The notes beneath the pieces were generated by a model, which was not told the origin of the DNA, searched no databases, and saw only the letters and a program-made list of their open reading frames with translations. 64,000 bases of DNA, from contig JANTQA010000072.1 of assembly GCA_027625915.1 (NCBI GenBank), positions 2,852,001 to 2,916,000 of the forward strand, given 5' to 3'. This document shows positions 53,320-64,000 of this stretch, in pieces; within the stretch, counting starts at the first letter, position 1, and each line of letters starts with the position of its first letter. This stretch comes from Anaeramoeba flamelloides. Its lineage: Eukaryota; Metamonada; Anaeramoebidae. The translations under genes and the position numbers were made by a program.

Positions 53320-54975
53320 ATTATAAAAGATTTTTAATTACAATCCCAAATATATTCACTAAATGTTTAATTACCCCTACCAATAAAACTATTGAATATA
53401 TTAAAAAAAGATCAATTCTATTTATTCTTAAAAAAGGAGACAAAGGGGTAACTTTAAATTATCGACCAATTTCAATTAATCAAAGTTTACCAAGATTATT
53501 TCATAAAATGTTATATAAACTAATAAACCTTGTTGTAAACTTATTCATAATTCACAATTTGGGTTTCGGAAAAAATATGATATGTGGATTGCAGTCTTAA
53601 ATTTTGTAAATATATATAAACAAATAAAATCAAAAAATGATAATGAAAATGATAATACTTATATTATAATGATTGATATAGCTAAATGTTTGGATTCAAT
53701 CACTTTTAAAATAATTAGAAAAACAATAAAAAAGTTTATTTTAAATAAAATTATCAAAACTTTTTTATTAAAACATTATCAAGATGTAGAGCTTGGTATA
53801 TTCCAAGGAGACCCACTTTCAAAATATCATATTTGCTCTAATTTAACACTTCCTTTTATTAAAAATAATACAATTAACAAATCATTGTCTAATGTTTGAG
53901 GTATTTTTAATCTTAATTATAAAATGTAATATAAATCAAATAAATATAAAATTAATATTAATATATTAAATAATTATTCAATTTGGATTATAGCCTTATA
54001 AAGATAAAACAAAAATATCACAAGAGTTATCTAAGATTAAATATTTGGGAATTGTTTTAGAAAAAATTTCACAAATAACATATAATCTGACAAAGTTAAA
54101 AGAAACTTATAATAATTCATTAACAAATAATTTAATAATAATTTATTAACAAATAATTTGAAAATCAGATTATTTAAATCTTTTATATTAAGCCAACTAA
54201 CATATGGATTAGAAATATATAACTATAAAATTGCAACCATAAATTATTTAAATTCCTGGATTAACATATGTATTACCGAAATCTGCAAAATAAACCGAAA
54301 TACACCAGTTCTTATCTATAAAACAGAATTTAAATTCAAAAATTTGGTAATTTCAATTACTAAAAAGAAATTCAAATTCAAAAATAAATTAAAAAATTTA
54401 TCTCTGCCTTTTCTAAATAAACTAATAAAATTTAACCAAAGAATGAACAATACAATTAATTGGAATTCAAAGAATTTAAAAATTCTTAAAAAGGAAATTT
54501 ATAATTATAATTATAATGAGTTATTGAATTCTATCATTTGGAAAGGGCAGAAATATTTCAAAATAATTAAAAGCCAAAAAAAAATATATTTATTAATCAA
54601 AGATATTTAAGTTATCCATAAAGTTCAACAATTTTAAAATTGAGAACATTTACCAACTGCTTAAATAGATATTATTATGTAATAAATAGAAATTCAAACA
54701 GATTTTGTCCTTTATGTTTAAAATAAGAACAGAGGGAGATAATAGAAAATATTGATCACTACTTAAGGGTATTTCCTTCCTATGAAAAAGAAAGATAGAT
54801 TTTTCTGAATAAGTTAAAAGAATTAATTTTTGATGAAATAATTTTAAATTATGATGGCTTAAAATTATTTTCATTAATTAATAATCGTAAAATTGATGAT
54901 TTTACGCTTAAATTTCTGAAAGGAAATTTAAGTAAAAGGACACTTAGAGTGTAATTAACACTTCCTCCTCAATAA
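53320..54975 (+). mobile_element. Decayed LINE with reverse transcriptase and tail
   Basis: Plus-strand fragments in order: ILFILKKGDKGVTLNYRPIS (start of RT palm), IDIAKCLDSITFKII (first Asp motif, normally DxxKAFD), GIFQGDPLSKYHICSNLTLP (QGDPLS motif), a decayed stretch where the YADD motif should be, LKIRLFKSFILSQLTYGLEI (thumb), RNTPVLIY, then RFCPLCLK...HYL (knuckle) and KFLKGNLSK. The 3' end is AGAGTGTAATTAACACTTCC with a short A run. Several frame breaks and the lost YADD make it inactive. There is no N-terminal endonuclease; 5'-truncated. Confidence 0.85.
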
Positions 54976-55627
54976 AAAAAAAAAACACAAAGACCCTATT
55001 TTAACCCCTAAAAAATATTAGATAAAAACGAGAACAGAAAATTTAATAACTTTTATTTATGTAATACAATAATAAGAAACAAATTGAATTATTAAAAAGA
55101 ACCAATAAATGGTAGTTAATGATTTTATATATTTAAATAATCTTTTGAAGATTATATTTAATAAATATATTTTAAAAAAAATTTGCCCCACTTTTTTCGA
55201 AATAGCTTACAGACATACCCTTAAAAAAGATATTTTGATGGTTGTTGTGAGATTTAGACAGTTTTTTCATTGGTCAAATCTTCTTAAATTCAAAATTTCA
55301 CTAACTCTGAAATGATTTTTTTATCAAAATATCAAAAAAATATAACAATTATAAACCCTCATACACAAAACGCATTGACTTTAACCAAGATTTTGGAATT
55401 TACAAAACCTTTCAGACCATTTTCATGAACAATAAAAAGCTTTCAAACACTTTATAAAAAGCGAAAAGCATTTTAAAAGTGTGACTGTTTGTTGCACAAG
55501 GTCGAAAATAGAAAAAAGATAATAAAAACATTTTTTGCCGGTTTAGCCTTGAAAAATAACCATCCTAAAAAACACTCAGCTATATTTCCTTGTATAATTC
55601 TTTGAATAAAATCAGACCGATCACTGA
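54976..55627. other. Spacer upstream of the LRR kinase
   Basis: No gene supported. The sequence becomes less AT-extreme in the last 250 bases before the kinase ATG, as expected of a promoter or 5' untranslated region, but no specific element could be named. Confidence 0.4.
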
Positions 55628-58600
55628 ATGAGTAAAAATGAGTACCTCTCTACTTTGTCAATTGTTTCCATGGAATTAGAAACAACCAACCAAACCCAAA
55701 AGGAAAAAATTAATTCAAAAATTATTCAAGCAAAGGAGAAAAGATCCAGTGTACTTGATTTAACCAACCAAGGGATCGTTCGTCTACCTTCTTCAATTTG
55801 GGAATTAACAGATCTTAAACAAATCTATTTGGATGAAAATTCTTTAGTCTCTCTGTCTCATCATATTGACAAGCTGATCAATTGCACTGCTTTGTTTGTT
55901 TCTGTAAATAAATTAGAGCAAGTCCCACCACAAATCGGGCAATTAACAAAGCTGGTAGTTTTGAATCTACAAGAAAATAATTTAACAGAGCTACCAAATG
56001 AGATTTGTAACCTCAGATCGCTTCATATTTTATATTGTAACCAGAACCAAATCTATTTGCTTCCGAAAGATCTTGGGAATATGAGCCAACTAAACGAATT
56101 GTATTTTGCAGAAAATGACATAGGATCTTTACCTGAATCAATCGGCAAACTTAATCAGTTATCGAAATTAGATTTAAATGGGAACAATTTAATAGAATTA
56201 CCTTCACAGTTTGGGGACTTAGTAAACCTTGTTGAGCTTGACTTGTCTTTTAATTCTTTGGAAACTCTTCCACCTGAAGTAATTTTTTGTTTTTTTCTTT
56301 TTCTTTTTCTTTTTTTCAATTTTTCTTTTTTGAAACAAGTTTTGTTTTATTAAAAACTCAATTGACAACATTACAAATACTTTACCTCAAAACTGAAAAA
56401 TGAACAAGAAAAAACACAAACAAAAATATCATACAACTACTTTTGCCAACAAAAAAAATAATTGATTTTTTTCAATTTTTAGGCTTTAGTCATCATTTGA
56501 GGATTTACTCATAACCAAGGGACGGATTGAACATAAAAAGAGTATTGCAAAATTGCCCTTCTTTTGATTGACAAAATTCAAATAACCAAAAAAATATTTA
56601 GAGATGATCTGATTGACAGAAAAACATTCAATTAAATTTAAAAACAGTTTAAAAGAATCTCAATTGCATGTGCAAAAAGTGATATCTTAATATTTTAAGT
56701 TTTTTTTACTAAATTTGTCATTTTTCCAAAAACTATAAAACTTTTCTTGTGTACCCAGACTGGGAGAACTTTTTTGTCAATGAACTTGGGACTTCTAATA
56801 TCAAAAAAAAAACAATTTAATGAAAGAATAAAAATTTTTGAGGAAGAAACAGAAATTCAAGAATTGAAAATAATTCTCAGAAATCAACAAGCACAAAAAC
56901 AACCCCAAACATTTTTATTCGATCATTACATTGCTTTTTTTATTCTTAGAAATCCCAAATTCATCGACAAGAAAACCTCTCCCAGTCTGGGTACACAAGA
57001 AAAGTTTTATAGTTTTTGGAAAAATGACAAATTTAGTAAAAAAAACTTAAAATATTAAGATATCACTTTTTGCACAGGTGATTTCCAAAAAATTCAATTT
57101 GTAAAAAAAATTTAAATAACTATCGAAAAAATTTAATAAAGATTTGTTTTTTCTCAAAATTTGTAATTTTATATTTTCAAAAACTAAACATAATTTCACA
57201 AATTGTGACTAACCTGAAATAACAAATTGAAAAAAATATATATTTATTTGTATTCAAGAACAACTAATAATTAAATCTGATTAATAATTTCACTTTCAAA
57301 TCATTTCAAACATATAAAAATCCGATATTTCAAAAATTAAAAAAAAAAAAAAAAACCAAAAACTAAAAAAAAGTAAAACACAATTTTTGAAATGAGCATT
57401 ACGGATTTTTTATTTACTGAACTTTGGCTGAAAAAAGAGTTAACAAGAATATTTTTGAGTAATAATTAAATTCATTTTAAAAGACATTGAATAACTCAAA
57501 TTTCCTTAATGTTTATTTGTCTTTTCAAAGATCTTTTTTTTTTTTTCACATGATCTTTCTTAAAAAAAAAAAAAGAAAAGAAATCAAGAAAAATTTGAAA
57601 AAGCAAAAAAAAAAAAAGAAAAAGAAAAACAAAAACAAAAATTTCAGAAATGAGAAAAAATAATTTTGATCAAAAATTGATAAATTTCTTTGATAAGAAT
57701 ATTGGACAAAACCCTCAAAATAACTTCCATTAACATTATAAAGTGAGTCAAAATTTTTAAAAAATAACTTAATTGCCACCATTAAACTAACAATAAACCA
57801 ACAAATCAACCAAACAAACAAATAATTTTTTATTAAATTTTATAATCTAATATTAATTAACACATCTTTAAAAATATGTTATTTTTTAAAAAAATAATAG
57901 ATTGGAAAATTAAAACTTTTAGAAGAATTAACATTAATCAATAACAGACTAGAATATATACCATTTGAAATTGAAGAGATGGAATCACTTCGAGAACTGA
58001 ATTTAAAAAATAATTTTCTATCAACATTGCCAGATTCTATTTGTAATTTAATTAATTTAAAATGTTTAATAGTTGATAATAACACTTTAACTTATTTCCC
58101 TCCATCTATAGGGAAATTGATCAATTTGAAGACTTTACATGTCAACGGGAACCAATTAAAGACCATTACAGCAAGTTTTGGAAATTTACAAAAATTGGAA
58201 GAATTAAAATTAAATGACAATGATTTAATTGAATTGCCAAATTGTATTGGTAATTTGATATCCTTAAAAGAATTATACATTTATAATAATAAACTAGAGG
58301 AACTACCTAACACGATTGGTAAATTAAAAAAATTAAAAAAAATGTATTTGGCTGTGAATAAATTAACTTTTTTACCCAAAGAAATTGGTCAGTTAACGAA
58401 TTTAGAAAAGTTATACATTGGATGGAATTTAATTACGAAATTGCCAGAAGAAATAGGAAATCTAATCTTTCTTAAGGATTTAGGACTAACCTCTAATAAA
58501 TTAAATGACTTTCCAATTTCGATGTCAAAATTAACAAACTTACAGAGTTTTTATATTGATGATAACCCAATGTTAACAATTCCAAACGAAATACTTAAAA

Positions 58601-59429
58601 AGGGATCTGATGAAGTTTTACAATTTATTCGAAATAGTAAAAGATTTTTAAATTTAGTCATATTATTTCCCAATCCTAGTCATCTTGTTGTTTCTCAAAA
58701 AAAGCACAGCAGTAATAAATCTAATAAATATAAAAACCATAATAACAATAATAAAAATAATAAAAATAACAATAATAATAAAAGTGATGATGATGATCAA
58801 ATCAAAAAAAATGTCAAAAAACAAAAAAAAAAAATTAATATTAGTCTAAATACTAATAACAATACAAAAAAAAATAATAAAAAAAAAAATCGACCAAGAT
58901 CATATACGTTTTCTTCAATTGAAAATCTACAAGATTTCCAAAAATATAACTCACTTGGGAATTTTCTTGAATATTCCAAAACGAAAAATAAGTTTAAAAA
59001 CAAAATCAATTCTCTTTCTTCTGATAATTTCACCCCAAAAATTCCAATTAATAAATACAAATCAATTCCGATACCAATGAAAAAAACAACCCTTCAATTT
59101 GAAAAGCAAAAAAAAGCTAAACAAAATATTTTTTATAATGGAAATTTAGCTGATGATTCTACAGAACCAGTACTTTACAAAAAAACATCATTTAAAAACT
59201 TTCATTCCATTGATAATATAAATATAACCGCTTCAATGGTTATGGAACAAAAAACCCCTAAACCAAAACTAAACAATTCTTTCCGTTTTGAGATACCGGA
59301 ATCTTCTTCTTCAATTATCGGTGGAAAAATGTCTAATTTGCAATTTAACTCTTCAATAAATAATTCCTTAACGAATTTGAATAGTAATAAAAATAGTTTT
59401 GATTTTACTACTACTACTACTACTACTAC

Positions 59430-59491
<62 letters not shown>

Positions 59492-60573
59492 TCAATAATA
59501 ATAATAAACAAAAAATAACTGTAGAATATCCCGTGATATTGGATAATCTACCCATACTTAAAGATACAATAACAAAATTTAAAGAAGAAAAAAAACAATT
59601 ACAATTGGAAATAAAACAATTCCAAGGCTCAATGGAAAAAATTGAAAATCAAAAACAAATGGCCAAAAAAGAAACAACAAAATTAAAAAAATTAATAATG
59701 GAAAAAAAAAAGAATTTATTACAAATGTACGAAAAATATCAGATATTGTGTAAAAATAAACAAATTATTGAAGATTCATATAATGAAATTGATCCAAACG
59801 AAATACAAGATCTTAAACAAATAGGCGTTGGATCATATGGGGCTGTATTTAAATCAATATGGAGAGGTAAAATTGTTGCTGTAAAAAGAATCAAAACTGA
59901 ATATACACAGGGTGATTTTTTGAAAGAGTTTAAAAGAGAAGTAATAATTTTAAGTAAAGCGAGACACCCTAATATTGTTTTGTTCATGGGCGCGTGCACC
60001 AAACCACCAAATGTCTTTTTGGTTACAGAATTCATGGATGGTGGCTCGTTATTTGAAAAATTAAGAAATACAAATTTAAAATTGCCTGTTCAAATTAAAA
60101 AATCAATTGCTATTGAAATAGCATTAGGTATGAATTGTCTTCATTTAAATAAACCAGAAATGATCATCCACCGGGATTTAAAATCACTCAACATCTTGTT
60201 TGATTCTTCACAGAATTGCAAAATTTGTGATTTTGGAATGGCTAGATTCCGAGAAGATTCCAAGCTATTGGAATCCTTTAAAGGCTCGCCTTGTTGGATG
60301 GCACCAGAGATGTTGAAAAAGGAAAAATATACAGAGAAAATAGACGTGTTTTCCTTTGGAATACTTCTTTGGGAAATTTATACTGGGAAAACCCCTTACA
60401 GTGATTATATCAACCCCCTGACAGTCATTTGGTCTGTTGCATATAAAAAACTAAGACCAAAGATAAATGGTATAGAAAAAAAATGGGTTGACTTGATGAG
60501 TGTTTGTTGGGAGGAAAATCCTCAATTAAGACCTTCTTTTTCACAAATACTAAAAATATTGCGTGCGTTTTAA
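55628..60573 (+). CDS. LRR-TKL protein kinase
   Basis: Predicted signalling kinase: leucine-rich repeats to bind a partner, then a tyrosine-kinase-like Ser/Thr kinase. Exons 55,628-56,278 and 57,901-60,573 join in phase 0 (LETLPPE|IGKLKLLEEL, which restores a perfect repeat) to 1,107 residues. About 17 consecutive 23-residue repeats (L..L..L.L..N.L..LP..I..) span residues ~50-440. A Lys/Asn-rich linker with poly-Thr and a 25-plus poly-Asn run follows, then a coiled coil (~770-845). The kinase is ~850-1,105: glycine loop GVGSYGAVF, VAVK with Lys ~879, HRDLKSLN with Asp ~976, DFG at ~994-996, and WMAPE. All catalytic residues are present, so it should be active. No GTPase (Roc-COR) domain and no membrane segment, unlike ROCO or receptor LRR kinases. 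The intron holds a foldback element. Confidence 0.93.
56485..56665 (-). repeat. Family B repeat fragment in kinase intron
   Basis: Read on the plus strand: AAAAAGAGTATTGCAAAATTGCC, CTTTTGATTGACAAAATTCAA and GATGATCTGATTGACA. This is the reverse complement of the right part of family B (44,400-44,585). It ends where the foldback element begins. Confidence 0.6.
56669..57076. mobile_element. Foldback element with perfect 99-bp inverted arms
   Basis: Arms 56,669-56,767 and 56,978-57,076 are exact reverse complements over 99 bp (TGTGCAAAAAGTGATATC at the tip; CCAGACTGGGAGA at the inner end). The 210-bp core is open on the plus strand and reads KIFEEETEIQELKIILRNQQ then LFDHYIAFFILRNPKFIDKK. An older, diverged copy lies at 32.6-33.0 kb. 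It sits in the intron of the LRR kinase, orientation of core the same as the gene. Target duplication unclear. Confidence 0.9.
59406..59510 (+). repeat. Coding (ACT)n(AAT)n trinucleotide tract
   Basis: About 8 ACT units then more than 20 AAT units, in frame, encoding poly-Thr and poly-Asn in the linker between LRRs and kinase. Asn-rich runs like this are common in AT-rich protist proteomes. Length likely varies between individuals. Confidence 0.95.
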
Positions 60574-61289
60574 AATAGATTTAAAAATATCGTTTTTTGC
60601 AAATTTGATAACGAAATAAGAATAAAAGCTTTTTTGTCAGATTCATCATTCTCAACAAAGATGTTATTATAAAGTTTCCAATTTAACGGTATTTTGCTAA
60701 TTTTTTTTTTAAAAAAAAAAGATTCTTTATAAATATTAATTCGACCTCTTTATAAATAACATTTTTTTCGCAACATTTTTTGTAAAATTTTGTTACTTGA
60801 TAAAGCATTGTAAAAAATAGTTGTTAAAAAAAAATAATTTGAAATAAAGGTACCATTTTTGTCCATGTCTAGAGTATTCCTTTTTCAGATGAAAAAAATA
60901 TTTAACTGTTTTAAATGTGAAATAAAAGAAAAATCATAATAATAAACATGCTTTTGATAATGATAATAATAATAGATATTTTCTTGCAATGAGATATTGA
61001 GAATAATATTTTCTTCAAAAATCGAGAAATAAAATTTTAGGTAAAGTTTTGAATTTTTATTTTTTAATTGCTTGTGATCATTAAGTGTTTTAATTAATTT
61101 AAAATAAAACCATTACGAATTTTTAGGTTGGTTCATTTTAGTACACTTTCTTATTCTTTTTTTTATTATTAATTGTCAAGAAATAACTTTTTAAATAACA
61201 TATTCAGTTTAACAAATCCATACTATAAATAATTTCTTGTTCAGAATAATTTTTTTTTTTTTGAAGGATGGATCTTTAATGCCATCCTC
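60574..61289. other. Spacer downstream of the LRR kinase
   Basis: AT-rich 3' flank, no ORF or repeat family recognised. A 9-T/10-A juxtaposition at 60,702-60,720 could form a hairpin. Confidence 0.4.
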
Positions 61290-61400
61290 ATTGAACTAAT
61301 TTCTAAATTTTTGTTTAGAAATTTCAATAAAGAGTCATAATTTTCTTGACCGTTTACTAATGACAAGATAAATAATTAGTCACTATTTTGAATAATAACT
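61290..61400 (-). mobile_element. LINE ORF2 C-terminal fragment
   Basis: Minus-strand translation gives LFILSLVNGQENYDSLLKFL then NKNLEIS, the same C-terminal tail found intact at 16.9 kb (LLALVGNK...FLNKNLGI) and decayed at 28.4 kb. Only about 30 codons are recognisable; a 5' extension is not clear. Confidence 0.65.
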
Positions 61401-62109
61401 GATATATAATTCTTTATTCTTTAATTCTTTTTGATAAAGTCTTTAAACTTGGATTTACGATTATTTTCTTAGAATTTATGAAGTCATCTTTTTATTATTT
61501 CAAAATAATTCGGAAAATCTTTGATATTAACAGGTTTCTTTATTTATATATGTATGCATGTAAATATATATACCCCTTAAACCCCAAACAATGTAATTGT
61601 CTTTTAATTTTAATTTTTTTGTTTTTTGAGTTGTTATGAAAAGAATCTAAGATATAGAATTTATAAAAAAGATTCTCTGAAAGAAAATTTTATAATTAAA
61701 AATTGTATAGTTACCTATATTAAAAAAATAACTTGAAAATATTTTTTCAACATTTGAAAATTTTATCTTGGAATATTGTGATTTTTTTTATTTTCCATCC
61801 AAATTTTGTCAAAAACATTTTTTTTTTTTTTGAAAAGTTTTTCTACAGATCAAACTTTTGGGTTTTAATGATTAAAACAGATCAAAATTTACTGGAATTT
61901 TTTTTGTGGCACTTTGCATCAAAATAACTACATAAAATACTTGATAAATAATTTATTCATTCTAAAGATGTTTCGATCACACAATTTTTTTTTTTAATGT
62001 TTTGATCTTCAATGAATAAATAACCTATCTTTTTGAATTGGCAGCTGGTGTTATACATTACAAGATTTCTGGAAAATAATAAAAATTAAAATTAAAATTT
62101 ATTGAAATG
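61401..62109. other. Spacer between LINE fragment and retroposon
   Basis: Nothing recognised. The ORF near 61,733-61,927 is rich in Phe/Ile/Lys and has no family signature. Confidence 0.35.
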
Positions 62110-62125
62110 AAAAAATTGATTATAA

Positions 62126-62126
62126 T

Positions 62127-62161
<35 letters not shown>

Positions 62162-62846
62162 TTGTGAGAAAGGAGTAATCAAAGAAAATTTACTAAATAA
62201 AAAAAGAGAAGTAGAAAAAAAATTAAAACATTAAAGTAAAAAAATATTATATCATTTACAGACCAAATTAAAAATTATCCACTGTCCTGAAACTTGAGGA
62301 GTAAAAACCCGATAGAAAGATTATTAATAATAAGATTCCACAAACTGTGATTAATAAATTGGCATTCCACGACTCCGAAAAGTTATTTAATATGTATCCA
62401 AATTTGTATATTTTTTTTACTATTTTAGGAATTTTTTATTTTCTATTTTTTTATTTTCATTTTTTGTTTATTACCTTAAGTTTTCTAACCATAAGAGCTT
62501 TGATGAAGAATTCTCGACAAGAACAATAAATTTCGTAATTTTGATTAGCTAGATTAAAGAGCTTTTGAGTATTTTTTTTTTGTGAAATTAAAAAGCCTTG
62601 TAGAGGGGAGTAGTCTGAGAATATTTTGTAAATGGTTGAAACTGTGAACGTGGAGGGTATATTAATCAAAAAAATATTCCCAACCATGATTATCCACTAT
62701 TAGATTCGGATTAACTGTCGATTAATTATTGTTGGTAATTAGTGGAGTCTAAAGACCCTTCTGTGATCTAGACTAAAAGTTGAGGGAGTATTGATTCTCT
62801 TCAAGTAAAAACTAGAGTTTGGATTTATGGAAAACAAAAAAATAAT
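62126..62846 (-). mobile_element. Retroposon with RRM-like segment and (TAAA)n tail
   Basis: Flanked by a perfect 16-bp repeat AAAAAATTGATTATAA at 62,110-62,125 and 62,847-62,862. On the minus strand it ends in about nine TAAA units (62,126-62,163). Minus ORF 62,687-62,457 reads MVGNIFLINIPSTFTVSTIY, KIFSDYSPLQGFLI, NLANQNYEIYC and FIKALMVRKLKVI, which resembles an RRM (strand 1 FLINIP, helix 1, strand 4 KLKV). It is either a retrocopy of a host RRM gene or part of a LINE ORF1. A second copy is at 7.5-8.15 kb. Confidence 0.8.
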
Positions 62847-62862
62847 AAAAAATTGATTATAA

Positions 62863-64000
62863 AAAAAAAAATTGAACTATTCAGAAATCAAATAATAGAA
62901 AAAAAAGAAATTTCGCTTTTTACATTTTTTAACCCTAAAAAAAATTTTTTTAAAATGATATTTTATGTTAGGATCATTGTATTGTTTTTTACAATTGGGT
63001 TAATCTTGGAAAAAATCGTTTAAATTTTTAAATATTATCTATTTAAAGTTGGATTTTCAATTGATCAAAAATCAGTGATGAAGTTGAAGATTTTTCATTT
63101 TGAAATTTAAAAGGGAAATTCTACCAAGAAACAAAAAATGATAATAAATCGTTGAGTGAAACTCGGGTAAATTTTTGATAACATCTTGTCAACATATTGT
63201 AATGTTGTAAAAAACTTTTAAAATGTTATCAATTTTCATAAAATTTTATAATAACAACTTTCAGAACATTTAAGTATGTTCATAAATGTGTTCTGTAAAT
63301 TGGAAAATTTTATAAACATGTTCACAAAAATTTGTTAAAAAAATATGAAATTAATCATCATATAAATGGGATTATTGTTTAAAAATTGTTATAGAGATGT
63401 TAGATTTTTTTTTTTTATTTTATTTATTATTAAGGGGAGTCCATTCGAATATTATAGATTGATTTATATTTAAAAAGTGTTTAAAAAGTTTTTGATGAAT
63501 AATTTATTGGTTCAATTATCATCACATTTTCGTTTAGATAAGAAAAAAGTAAAAGAGAAAAATTAAAATAAAAAATGAAAAATATTTTTAAAAAGGAAAA
63601 ATATTATAATTATAAATTTTAGAAATTGGGAATAAGAAAATTGGAGTTTGGATTCAAATGATGTTATAATCAAATATTTATATATTGACTCCAACTATCA
63701 AATGAAAACTTTTTATAAAATAAAATTCAAATTATTTTGATATTTTATTCAATAATTAAATTGATTTCATTCAAAAAGAAAGCCAAATAATCTTTGTTTT
63801 TTCTACAATTTTTTATTTTAGAGGTTTTTGTTTGATAAATAGTGTATTTTTTTTTCTATAATTTTACACAATGAAAAGATTAAAAAAATTGATTTTAATT
63901 TACTTGAATGAAATATTATTAAAATCGACAAATTTGAAATTCCCAAATGATAAAATTAAAAACAATCTCATTCAGTTTTAAAAAAAATCAGGAATAATTA
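62863..64000. other. AT-rich end of window
   Basis: No gene seen. Positions 63,170-63,340 contain short self-complementary repeats around ACATNTTGTNAACAT and ATGTTCA, possibly the remains of a small inverted-repeat element. No edge ORF continues out of the window with recognisable protein. Confidence 0.4.

Noticed and set aside
55109-55315. 68-codon plus-strand ORF upstream of the kinase
   Set aside because: No recognised motif and no sign of a splice link to the kinase reading frame.
59202-59555. Poly-Leu/poly-Val minus-strand ORF
   Set aside because: Antisense of the (ACT)n(AAT)n tract within the kinase gene.
62120-62165. Independent TTTA microsatellite
   Set aside because: It is the (TAAA)n tail of the minus-strand retroposon, bounded by an exact target duplication.

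Overview
This window is nuclear DNA of a eukaryotic protist. It is very AT-rich, has GT-AG spliceosomal introns and uses the standard code (TAA, TGA and TAG all end genes). The gene set points to an amoeboid or flagellate anaerobe: an [FeFe] hydrogenase next to Rab2, a PX-BAR sorting nexin, an RGS protein, a lysosomal MFSD1-like transporter and an LRR-TKL kinase. I would guess a metamonad-like anaerobe such as Anaeramoeba, or an anaerobic amoebozoan or heterolobosean. That is inference from gene content and low-complexity style, not proven.

Genes, left to right: WD40-[FeFe]hydrogenase-flavodoxin fusion (3.56-6.92 kb, +); coiled-coil RGS protein (9.77-12.81 kb, +); PX-BAR sorting nexin (15.36-19.20 kb, -); Rab2 GTPase (23.72-30.57 kb, +); MFSD1-like transporter (35.82-41.37 kb, +); Maf-type nucleotide pyrophosphatase (44.96-47.02 kb, +); ankyrin-repeat protein (50.40-52.29 kb, -); LRR-TKL kinase (55.63-60.57 kb, +). 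Most are split. Exon joins were set by reading-frame phase, GT/AG borders and family alignment from memory. Sorting nexin, Rab2 and MFSD1 would serve endomembrane traffic and lysosomes; RGS and TKL kinase serve signalling. There is no operon-like linkage.

The rest is a nested graveyard of transposable elements, in spacers and inside a few very large introns. I distinguish: family A, a ~1.2 kb non-coding repeat with TTAA-GGG ends (19.6, 21.4, 24.5, 25.9, 31.7-34.9, 42.2 kb); family B (2.6, 16.4, 43.9, 56.5 kb); family M, a Tc1/mariner-like MITE with TA duplications (7.2, 30.9, 39.1, 47.3 kb); two related LINE lineages with decayed reverse transcriptase (16.9, 28.4-29.4, 53.3-55.0, 61.3 kb and many tails); a SINE-like retroposon sharing a LINE tail (27.0, 47.8 kb); a retroposon with an RRM-like segment and (TAAA)n tail (7.5, 62.1 kb); perfect-arm foldback elements (2.2, 53.0, 56.7 kb); and modular hairpin clusters (28.1, 37.1, 40.1 kb).

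The most striking biology is the hydrogenase gene. A WD40 propeller runs, in one open frame, straight into the [2Fe-2S] domain of the enzyme. The usual His-Cys3 [4Fe-4S] module is replaced by a lysine-rich linker, and a flavodoxin domain ends the protein. One frame change lies in a 25-base A run and must be checked. No tRNA, rRNA or CRISPR was recognised.
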